From: Bovifimicola sp050309585
Lineage (GTDB): Bacteria; Bacillota; Clostridia; Lachnospirales; Lachnospiraceae
DNA length: 7,028 nucleotides
Direction of reading: 5' to 3'
Assembly: GCA_050309585.1 (NCBI GenBank)
Contig: JBNRML010000058.1
Location: 1 to 7,028 of the forward strand
The notes beneath the pieces were generated by a model. That model made no database searches and was not told where the DNA came from. It saw only the letters and a program-made list of their open reading frames with translations. The position numbers and the translations under genes were made by a program. This document shows positions 1 to 4,647 of the stretch, one piece after another; within the stretch, counting starts at the first letter, position 1, and each line of letters opens with the position of its first letter.

Positions 1-2
1 CC

Positions 3-104
3 AATGAGGAACCGGTTGTTTTTCATTGGAAATACAATCTGGACGATGTAGATGTATCGGAAGAAGTAATAGTGGATACATTACCCGTTAAAAAGTCCAG
101 TTAA
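3..104 (+). CDS. C-terminal end of an unidentified protein (5' end outside window)
   Basis: Frame 3 is open from the window edge to TAA at 102-104 and gives 33 residues beginning NEEPVVFHWKYNLDDVDV and ending PVKKSS. The composition is acidic and hydrophilic, with aromatic residues, and looks like a real protein C-terminus. The family is not recognisable from so short a piece. It lies directly upstream of an orphan toxin tip and its immunity gene. Such loci often carry arrays of toxin/immunity cassettes, so it could be the end of a preceding immunity gene, but that is inference from context only. Confidence 0.5.
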   Translation, partial: NEEPVVFHWKYNLDDVDVSEEVIVDTLPVKKSS

Positions 105-151
105 TTAGAGGATGAAATACTAGTAATTTAACCGATGCACAAAAAAGTACA

Positions 152-466
152 TTGAGTACAGTTGTTAATACGGTATCACAACATTTGACAGACATGGACT
201 ACAGCGGTGTGAGAAGAGATATTGTAGGCAATCCAGTACCTAATGGTAGAGGTGGTTATTTTGACCATATTCATGAAATGAAAGATTCGTATAAAGCGTT
301 AATAAAAGCAAAACGTAGTTTGGAAGGATCATTAAAAAATCCTAATTTAGGACAGCATGAAAAGGTATTATTGGAAAATGCATTAAAAACAACAAATGAA
401 CACATTAAAAAAATTGATGAGTTATTTAAGCCATATGGAGGTATTGATAAATGGAAGAAAAAATAA
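152..466 (+). CDS. Orphan polymorphic toxin type 28 (Ntox28-like) C-terminal domain
   Basis: This is a toxin tip resembling the polymorphic toxin type 28 domain, a family predicted to act as RNases delivered by CdiA, Rhs or LXG-type proteins. The key block is DYSGVRRDIVGNPVPNGRGG followed by YFDHIHEM (residues 16-43). Behind it is a helical part with SLKNPNL (60-66) and a terminal LFKPYGGIDKWKKK. No signal peptide, membrane segment, LXG, RHS or other delivery domain is present. The frame is open from 116, just after TGA 113-115. It has no ATG before codon 15, and TTG 152 has no Shine-Dalgarno, so the start is nominal. The upstream residues NLTDAQKSTL look like linker, which suggests a displaced toxin cassette cut from a longer protein. 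Its end overlaps the immunity gene by 16 nt. The family call is fairly firm; whether it is expressed is doubtful. Confidence 0.65.
   Translation: MSTVVNTVSQHLTDMDYSGVRRDIVGNPVPNGRGGYFDHIHEMKDSYKALIKAKRSLEGSLKNPNLGQHEKVLLENALKTTNEHIKKIDELFKPYGGIDKWKKK
437..441 (+). promoter_or_regulatory. Shine-Dalgarno of the immunity gene, inside the toxin frame
   Basis: GGAGG lies 9 nt upstream of ATG 451 and within the toxin coding region. It is the strongest ribosome-binding site in this part of the window. It supports ATG 451 as the start and allows the immunity protein to be made even though the toxin tip lacks a good start. Confidence 0.7.
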
Positions 467-843
467 GAGACTTATATAATTGCAATAAATTATCAGGGGA
501 TGATTCGCTAGTTATTTGGCATAATCAAGTAATAGAAAAAAAAGTAGATGAATTGACGATATCAGATGTGGCGAGATGTATTAGACAAAATTTATTTCTA
601 GACTCTGCATATGAGATGCTGTTGGTGTATTTATTGCATAATCCATATGCTGGTGATGTATATGAAGGTGAATTGATGGATAAAGCTGGTGAAATAGACC
701 ATGAGTATTTGATAAAACACAAAGAAACAATTTTAGAGATAATTGAAAGCGCAAAATCTTTTAGCGCAACATATGATTGGCAGTGCGATGAAGATAAAAT
801 TGAGTTCATAGAAGCGGTAGACAAACTTTCTGAAATTATCTAA
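451..843 (+). CDS. CdiI-type contact-dependent inhibition immunity protein (CdiI_3-like)
   Basis: This small acidic cytoplasmic protein of 130 residues probably binds and neutralises the toxin encoded just upstream. The recognisable core is VDELTISDVARCIRQNLFL (residues 32-50), followed by NPYAGDVYEGEL (64-75). This matches my recollection of the alpha-solenoid CdiI immunity family, in which a 'DVxRxIRQNIFL' helix and a 'GExYEGEL' turn recur. The rest is predicted helical, with no signal peptide or membrane segment. ATG 451 has a good Shine-Dalgarno (437-441) and overlaps the toxin end by 16 nt, so the pair is likely co-translated. Retained immunity beside a truncated toxin is typical of orphan modules, which may protect against siblings carrying the full effector. 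The family call is moderately strong; cognate pairing is inferred from adjacency. Confidence 0.7.
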   Translation: MEEKIRDLYNCNKLSGDDSLVIWHNQVIEKKVDELTISDVARCIRQNLFLDSAYEMLLVYLLHNPYAGDVYEGELMDKAGEIDHEYLIKHKETILEIIESAKSFSATYDWQCDEDKIEFIEAVDKLSEII

Positions 844-892
844 TAATGTTAGGAATCGAAACAGGTATCTGCTTTATGGAAAGTTATAGTTT

Positions 893-1075
893 ATGAAGAG
901 CTTCCTTGAGGAAGTAAATAGCTACGAGTCAGAACAAGAGGATGGAAGAATTCTAAGAAGTCTTAAGTTCCGCTTTCCTGTATTTTTCAATGATCAGGAA
1001 TTATATGAACTTGATTGGGACAACGAAAGTACCGTTGAGACGGTGTGCTTACTGTCGCGTAAAGTCCTGGTATAA
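893..1075 (+). CDS. Small chimeric ORF ending in an RlmD/RumA C-terminal signature
   Basis: This is a 60-residue ORF of unknown function. Residues 1-46 (MKSFLEEVNSYESEQ... LKFRFPVFFNDQELYELDWDNE) are not recognised. Residues 47-57 (STVETVCLLSR) match the conserved HVETVxLLSR end of class I methyltransferases of the RlmD(RumA)/TrmA type. The catalytic domain of such an enzyme is absent, so this is not a methyltransferase. The start ATG 893 has only a weak purine stretch upstream (GGAAAG near 878). It could be a relic of an insertion into the 3' end of an rlmD gene, where the tail was fused to a foreign N-terminus. A related tail lies at 3970-4323. Expression and function are unknown, and it may be a decayed fragment. 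Confidence 0.4.
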   Translation: MKSFLEEVNSYESEQEDGRILRSLKFRFPVFFNDQELYELDWDNESTVETVCLLSRKVLV

Positions 1076-1172
1076 GCGGGTTTCGGGGCTTTTTATGCGA
1101 ATATGTACCTGTGTTTATAGCAAAGAAAAAAATATATAGAACTCTATTTATGAAGAGGGGGTAATTTATTCC

Positions 1173-1210
1173 CACAAGACACTACTGTGCGTCAGAACAG
1201 TACGTTTGTG
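1173..1210. repeat. Nested inverted repeat between the RlmD relic and the PadR operon
   Basis: The inner arms TACTGT (1183-1188) and ACAGTA (1197-1202) are perfect, with an 8-nt loop. The outer arms CACAA (1173-1177) and TTGTG (1206-1210) also pair, with 5-nt and 3-nt bulges between the arms. There is no T-tract, so an intrinsic terminator is unlikely. The right arm runs into TTGTGCGCGAAT, which recurs at 3936-3947. It could be a recombination or attachment-site remnant. Confidence 0.4.
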
Positions 1211-1217
1211 CGCGAAT
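1206..1217. repeat. Left copy of 12-bp direct repeat TTGTGCGCGAAT
   Basis: The same 12 bases occur at 3936-3947. Together the two copies bracket the PadR/DUF2812 and XRE/RhuM operons, a 2.7 kb segment. The motif is GC-rich for this AT-rich window, which makes chance less likely but does not exclude it. A role as an insertion boundary or att core is inferred. Confidence 0.35.
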
Positions 1218-1253
1218 AATATTATCTCCTCATCTTTATTTCAAATAATCTAG

Positions 1254-1282
1254 TTGACAAATATATCGTACTGCGATATTAT
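1254..1282 (+). promoter_or_regulatory. Sigma-A type promoter of the PadR/DUF2812 operon
   Basis: A consensus -35 TTGACA (1254-1259) is separated by 17 nt from a -10 TATTAT (1277-1282), about 50 nt upstream of the PadR start. The first operator palindrome fills the spacer and overlaps the -10. PadR binding there would block polymerase and give autoregulation. Confidence 0.75.
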
Positions 1283-1319
1283 AAAACTATCGAAGTGCGA
1301 TATATCGTAGTGAAATATA
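1263..1319. promoter_or_regulatory. Tandem PadR-type operators (TATCG-N5-CGATA)
   Basis: Three copies of one palindromic motif stand in a row. ATATCG-TACTG-CGATAT (1263-1279) and TATCG-AAGTG-CGATA (1288-1302) are good palindromes. ATATCG-TAGTG-AAATAT (1302-1318) keeps only its left half. The first lies in the promoter spacer and -10, the second over the likely transcription start, and the third in the leader just before the Shine-Dalgarno. PadR proteins bind such short inverted repeats as winged-helix dimers and commonly repress their own operon. That PadR 1333-1647 is the ligand is inferred from position. Confidence 0.65.
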
Positions 1320-1332
1320 AGGAGATGATAGA

Positions 1333-1647
1333 ATGGATGCTCATATTAAGAAAGTATATGTTCCCATGACGGAAACTGGTTTTTATATCCTTTTATGTTT
1401 GAAGGAACCTGATCATGGATACGGGATTGTTCAAAAAGTAAAAGAACTGACAAATGGAGATATTGTTCTTGCTCCGGGAACCATGTATGGTAGCCTCTCT
1501 AAAATGGAAAAGGATGGGTTGATTTGTTTTCAACGAGCGGAAGATAAGAGAAAAATATATCTTATAACTGATTTGGGAAAAGAAGTACTTGAGATAGAGA
1601 TGCAAAGAATTGATAGGCTTTATCGAAATATGAAGGAGATGAGATGA
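1333..1647 (+). CDS. PadR family transcriptional regulator
   Basis: This is a compact winged-helix repressor of 104 residues. The PadR signature is clear: ETGFYILLCLKEPDHGYGI (residues 14-32), then APGTMYGSLSKMEKDGLI (47-64), and a wing with RAEDKRKIYLITDLGKEVL (68-86). The C-terminal helix (86-104) would be the dimerisation helix of the short PadR class. AAGGAG (1319-1324), 8 nt before ATG 1333, supports the start. The TGA overlaps the start of the DUF2812 gene, so the two are coupled. PadR/DUF2812 pairs are a common arrangement in Firmicutes, where the regulator controls the membrane partner in response to stress or small molecules. The inducer here is unknown. Autoregulation is suggested by the tandem palindromes over its promoter. 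Confidence 0.9.
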   Translation: MDAHIKKVYVPMTETGFYILLCLKEPDHGYGIVQKVKELTNGDIVLAPGTMYGSLSKMEKDGLICFQRAEDKRKIYLITDLGKEVLEIEMQRIDRLYRNMKEMR

Positions 1648-2594
1648 TGGGAAATACAAAGAAAGTATTTAAATGGTTTTCTATTACGCAATACAAGCAA
1701 GAAGAAGAATATCTAAGCTCGATGCATAGGAATGGTTGGAAATTTACTAAAGTTGTTTTTCCAGGATTATACTTTTTTGAAAAATGTGAACCTGAAAATG
1801 TAACATATAGGCTTGATTATAACCAGGAGGGTATTGCGAATAAAGCAGAATATGTGCAGATGTTTTCAGATTGTGGTTGGGAATATTTGTTAGATTTTGT
1901 AGGATATAGTTATTTTTGTAAGGCCTCTGATGAAGCAGACTCCAATGATGAGATTTTTTGTGATGATGAATCAAGATTAGATATGATGAAGCGTGTATAT
2001 AGAGGTCGCATTATTCCGCTTGTCATTCTTTTCTTCTGTATTATTCTTCCACAGTTTACAATGAATGTGTTTGGATACGGTGGCGGAAGTATTGTGCAAG
2101 ATATATTGTCAGTGACGTTTCTTGTCTTAGGTATTTTATATTTGAGTTTATTTTGTATATTTACAGTTCAGTTTCATCAATATGAGAAGAAAATACATCC
2201 TGAAGATGAACAGGTGAAATGGAAATATGCGGGTATTTATTTTGCAATAATCGCATGTGCATTGGTGTTTGGAGGTGCTGTATGTTTTAAGTTTTCCTCG
2301 GACTATAATATTAGTGACAGGGAAAATGGCTTTGTTATTGAAACAGAACGACTAAATAAAACTGTTGTAAAAGAATTCGATTTGAAGAAAGGTGACGTAG
2401 TTGAGGTTACGCATCAAGGTGATACAGGAAGCTGGTATGTTAGAATAGGAAAGAATGACGAAGAACCTATTTTCTATGGGAATACCTATGATGAATTTGA
2501 GCATTTTTCTGTTGAAATTCAGGAAGATGGAACTTATGAAATCGTGTGTAAAGGTAGAAATGCGAAAGGGTATATTGAATTCGTGATTAAATAA
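1644..2594 (+). CDS. DUF2812 membrane protein with an added extracytoplasmic C-terminal domain
   Basis: This membrane protein of 316 residues is probably the regulated partner of the upstream PadR. The N-terminal DUF2812 domain (about 8-110) shows KWFSITQYKQEEEYLSSMHR, GWKF, FEKCEPENVTYRLDY and a second GWEYLLDFVGYSYF block. Three hydrophobic stretches follow, near 122-142, 151-174 and 195-215. Residues 216-316 form a soluble tail rich in beta-type residues (EFDLKKGDVVEVTHQGDTG, then GTYEIVCKGRNAKGYIEFVIK). This tail should lie outside the membrane given three segments and a cytoplasmic N-terminus, and I do not recognise its family. The start may be ATG 1644 or ATG 1647. AAGGAG at 1633-1638 is 5 or 8 nt away, so 1647 has the more usual spacing. 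The overlap with PadR is 4 or 1 nt. The biochemical function of DUF2812 is unknown to me. Confidence 0.85.
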   Translation: MMGNTKKVFKWFSITQYKQEEEYLSSMHRNGWKFTKVVFPGLYFFEKCEPENVTYRLDYNQEGIANKAEYVQMFSDCGWEYLLDFVGYSYFCKASDEADSNDEIFCDDESRLDMMKRVYRGRIIPLVILFFCIILPQFTMNVFGYGGGSIVQDILSVTFLVLGILYLSLFCIFTVQFHQYEKKIHPEDEQVKWKYAGIYFAIIACALVFGGAVCFKFSSDYNISDRENGFVIETERLNKTVVKEFDLKKGDVVEVTHQGDTGSWYVRIGKNDEEPIFYGNTYDEFEHFSVEIQEDGTYEIVCKGRNAKGYIEFVIK

Positions 2595-2599
2595 AAACA

Positions 2600-2654
2600 C
2601 GCATTGCGAATTATTTTGAAATATGATATAAAATAATTATCAATACGCAATGCG
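2600..2654. promoter_or_regulatory. Promoter and inverted-repeat operator of the XRE/RhuM operon
   Basis: CGCATTGCG (2600-2608) and CGCAATGCG (2646-2654) form a perfect 9-bp inverted repeat. Inside it a second perfect pair, AATTATTTT (2609-2617) and AAAATAATT (2630-2638), is placed asymmetrically. A promoter fits between them: -35-like TTGCGA (2605-2610), 16 nt, then TATAAA (2627-2632). The right arm touches the Shine-Dalgarno GAGGT (2654-2658). A repressor bound to both arms would cover promoter and ribosome-binding region, as in autoregulated toxin-antitoxin operons. Binding by the adjacent XRE protein is inferred. Confidence 0.65.
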
Positions 2655-2665
2655 AGGTAGAGGCT

Positions 2666-2866
2666 ATGGATACAGCTAAAACTATAAAAGAATTGAGAGA
2701 AAGTATAGGGATGTCACGTAAAGAGTTTTCTGAGCATACGGGTATCCCTGTTCGTACATTAGAGGACTGGGAAGCAGCTAGGAGGACTCCTCCGGAATAT
2801 ATACCAAGACTGATTGCGTATCAGCTTAAGTATGAGGAACTAATAAGAGAAAGAGGTGAAGCATAG
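2666..2866 (+). CDS. XRE family helix-turn-helix regulator (antitoxin-like)
   Basis: This is a minimal DNA-binding protein of 66 residues, essentially one Cro/C1-type helix-turn-helix. The helices are TIKELRESIGMSRKEFSEHT (6-25), then the recognition helix GIPVRTLEDWEAARRTPPEY (26-45), then a short tail (46-66) that may contact a partner. ATG 2666 has GAGGT 7 nt upstream. The stop TAG overlaps the GTG start of rhuM by one base, so the two are tightly coupled. This HTH type (WExxRRTPPEYxxRLIAYQLKYE) is common in clostridial accessory regions upstream of a partner gene. The inverted repeat across the promoter suggests autorepression. It may act as the antitoxin or control element of the RhuM protein, but this is inferred from layout and not shown. 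Confidence 0.85.
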   Translation: MDTAKTIKELRESIGMSRKEFSEHTGIPVRTLEDWEAARRTPPEYIPRLIAYQLKYEELIRERGEA

Positions 2867-3861
2867 TGCCGAATTCGAATATATTGATGTATACAACAGA
2901 AGATGGATTAACCAAAATAGAAGCAACTTTTGAAAATGAAACCGTTTGGTTATCACTTGATCAGATGGCAGAATTATTTCAAAGGGACAAATCTACCATC
3001 TCAAGGCATATTAAGAAGATATTTGAAGAAGGAGAATTAGATAGATTTTCAGTTGTTGCAAATTTTGCAACAACTGCTTCCGATGGGAAAACATATCATG
3101 TGGATTATTATAATCTAGATGTAATTATTTCTGTTGGATACCGTGTAAAATCTCTTAGAGGTACACAGTTTAGAATCTGGGCGACCGGTATTTTGAAGGA
3201 ATATATGAAAAAAGGATTTGCTATGGACGACGATCGACTTAAGCGTTTCGGAGGCGGAAACTATTTTGATGAGCTTTTGTCCCGAATTAGAGATATCCGT
3301 TCTTCTGAAAAAGTATTCTGGCGCAAAGTACTTGAGATTTATGCCACCAGTATTGATTATAATCCAAACGCTGAGGAATCCGTTTTATTCTTCAAACAGG
3401 TACAGAATAAAATGCACTGGGCTGCACATAAACATACTGCGGCTGAAATAGTTTTTTTCAGAGCGGATGCTGAAAAAGAAAATATGGGGCTTACATCATG
3501 GGAAGGAAAAAGTATAAAAAAATCTGATTCTGAAGTTGCAAAATACTACTTAAATGACCAGGAACTAGAGGCACTAAATAAGATAGTAAGTGCTTATCTT
3601 GATATCGCTGAGGTACGTGCACTTAATCATGAACCAATGTATATGAAAGATTGGTTAGAAACAATAGATGATTATTTAAAAATGACACGTCGTGAGATAC
3701 TTACCACAAAGGGGAGTGTCTCACGTAAGCAGGCAATAGAAAAAGCACATAAAGAATATGATAAATATAAAAAGAAGCAAGAGGAATTATTGTCTAATGT
3801 TGAAAAAGATTTTGTTAGAACTATTGAAATGCTAGAACAAATAGAAGATGAAAATAAATAA
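2866..3861 (+). CDS. rhuM: RhuM family protein
   Basis: A 331-residue cytoplasmic protein of the RhuM family, first named from Salmonella pathogenicity island 3. Its biochemical role is not established as far as I know. The N-terminal part (about 24-60) carries VWLSLDQMAELFQRDKSTIS, a DNA-binding-like helical module. It is followed by VVANFATTA (63-71) and the family block YYNLDVIISVGYRVKSLRGT (81-100) with QFRIWATGILKEYMKKGF. A middle block has NYFDELLSRIRDIRSSEK (132-149) and IYATSIDYNP (158-167). The strongest motif is HKHTAAE (188-194), whose paired histidines and acidic residue could be catalytic. The C-terminus (about 286-325) is charged and helical. GTG 2866 is the start, with AGAGGT 8 nt upstream, overlapping the XRE stop. 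The length is close to what I recall for full members, and no frameshift is visible. Relatives occur near restriction-modification and defence loci, which fits a toxin-like or defence role. Confidence 0.88.
   Translation: MPNSNILMYTTEDGLTKIEATFENETVWLSLDQMAELFQRDKSTISRHIKKIFEEGELDRFSVVANFATTASDGKTYHVDYYNLDVIISVGYRVKSLRGTQFRIWATGILKEYMKKGFAMDDDRLKRFGGGNYFDELLSRIRDIRSSEKVFWRKVLEIYATSIDYNPNAEESVLFFKQVQNKMHWAAHKHTAAEIVFFRADAEKENMGLTSWEGKSIKKSDSEVAKYYLNDQELEALNKIVSAYLDIAEVRALNHEPMYMKDWLETIDDYLKMTRREILTTKGSVSRKQAIEKAHKEYDKYKKKQEELLSNVEKDFVRTIEMLEQIEDENK
3050..3076. repeat. Perfect 27-nt palindrome inside rhuM
   Basis: Arms of 13 nt (CAGTTGTTGCAAA at 3050-3062 and its exact reverse complement at 3064-3076) are separated by one base, T 3063. 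The sequence encodes the conserved VVANFATT stretch, so the protein motif itself tends to give a palindrome (Val-Val-Ala with Ala-Thr-Thr). The length and perfection also allow a strong RNA hairpin or a binding site. Any function is unproven. Confidence 0.8.
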
Positions 3862-3883
3862 TTCGAAGTCCGCCGGAATGGTG

Positions 3884-3938
3884 CAACTTTTTGTGATTTA
3901 CATAAATGGGTGCAAAAAATTATGAAAGTCACAAGTTG
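3884..3938. repeat. Imperfect inverted repeat at the rhuM / RlmD-tail junction
   Basis: The left arm CAACTT-TTT-GTGA (3884-3896) and right arm TCACAAGTTG (3929-3938) pair over 10 bp, with 3 extra T residues on the left. Within the region GGTGCAA occurs twice as a direct repeat (3880-3886 and 3909-3915). The structure begins 23 nt after the rhuM stop and leads into the shared 12-mer. It may mark a mobile-element end. There is no downstream T-tract to suggest a terminator. Confidence 0.35.
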
Positions 3939-4323
3939 TGCGCGAATGTTAATGCAAAGTAAAGTGTCAATGCATGTAGAAACTGTTGTTAAATTATCCC
4001 TCAAAAAAGATACACCAAAAATTGAGGTGACAATGGAGCCTGATGAAGAGAGCAATTACACGCCAGAAGAAAAGGCTACTTATCAGAAAATTAAGGATTA
4101 TGTGAAGGACAAGTATGGTGTGAATGTGCATACTTCTTATATTGCACAGGTAAAGCGGATGTGTGGGCTGGATATGGGCGAGAATTATAATAAGTCCAAG
4201 AAAGAGAATCCAGAAGTGAAAATGTGTCCGCAGGAGAAGGTGGAGTATATTAAAGAGGAATGCCATGACATTTATCTAAAAGAAAGAGATAATTTGGCTG
4301 ATAGGTTAATAGAAGCTAAGTAA
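3910..4323 (+). pseudogene. Displaced 3' fragment of an RlmD(RumA)-type 23S rRNA methyltransferase
   Basis: The frame encodes the extreme C-terminus of an RlmD/RumA-like uracil methyltransferase plus the extension common in clostridial members. Residues 22-31 (HVETVVKLSL) correspond to the last conserved motif of the enzyme. Residues 48-106 (NYTPEEKATYQKIKDYVKDK, YGVNVHTSYIAQVKRMCGLD, MGENYNKSKKENPEVK, CPQEKVEYIKE) form a small helical extension that I recall from many short Lachnospiraceae proteins annotated as partial methyltransferases. The SAM-binding and catalytic regions are missing, so it cannot be an active enzyme. GTG 3910 is a formal start. ATG 3946, 3952 and 3970 are alternatives, none with a good Shine-Dalgarno. 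After YIKE the usual ending is replaced by ECHDIYLKERDNLADRLIEAK, suggesting a second junction. Such tails are left when mobile elements insert at the 3' end of rumA. Confidence 0.65.
3936..3947. repeat. Right copy of 12-bp direct repeat TTGTGCGCGAAT
   Basis: This is an exact copy of 1206-1217 in the same orientation. It lies immediately before the longer RlmD-tail fragment. It may be the right boundary of the segment carrying the two regulated operons. Confidence 0.35.
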
Positions 4324-4341
4324 AACTTACAGTTCCTTAAA

Positions 4342-4647
4342 ATGGTTCATGAACTAAGCGAATTATATAGCCAGAAGCATGATGTGACAGAGTGCTTCGA
4401 AATTAGAGTTATTATGCGGCGAATACATATTACAGTGGCGTGGGAGCTAGCATTACAGATTAAGGCATTTGCGGATGATACTGCTCCAGACACATTAACT
4501 GTCTCAAAGCTACAAAACAAAATGTTTGCTTACATTAAGGAGAATAAGAAACAAGAGATTTACGATAATATAGGTACTGTTGTTAAGGAAGTGATACTAT
4601 GCGAATTGCTATCTGTGATGATGAAAAATCCATGGGGCAGATATTAG
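4342..4647 (+). CDS. Unrecognised remnant upstream of the response regulator
   Basis: A 101-residue open frame with no family I recognise. It is in the same frame as the preceding RlmD-tail fragment and separated from it only by TAA 4321-4323 and six codons. The two may therefore be one frame broken by a nonsense change. The part AWELALQIKAFADDTAPDTL to YIKENKKQEIYDN (about 33-76) has coding-like, mainly helical composition. ATG 4342 has no Shine-Dalgarno. The 3' end runs 49 nt into the response-regulator gene, which has a much better start, so the last residues are probably meaningless. It is most likely a gene remnant or leader region and not a functional protein. Confidence 0.3.
   Translation: MVHELSELYSQKHDVTECFEIRVIMRRIHITVAWELALQIKAFADDTAPDTLTVSKLQNKMFAYIKENKKQEIYDNIGTVVKEVILCELLSVMMKNPWGRY

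Noticed and set aside
525..824. 99-codon minus-strand open frame
   Set aside because: It lies entirely opposite the immunity gene, has low-complexity Ser/Ile-rich composition and no ribosome-binding site, so it is an AT-rich shadow.
846..896. Short frame from ATG 846 to TGA 894-896 between the immunity gene and the small ORF
   Set aside because: It has only 16 codons, no Shine-Dalgarno and no recognisable feature.
1076..1100. Possible terminator after the small chimeric ORF (GGGGCTTTTT)
   Set aside because: There is a short T-run, but the upstream bases give no stem longer than about 4 bp.
3672..4055. 127-codon minus-strand open frame across the end of rhuM
   Set aside because: It is Ser/Phe/Leu-rich, has no recognisable motif, and runs antisense to the clearly coding RhuM C-terminus.
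4520..4598. Promoter directly upstream of the response regulator
   Set aside because: GATAAT at 4564-4569 resembles a -10, but no acceptable -35 lies at the right distance, so it is not listed.
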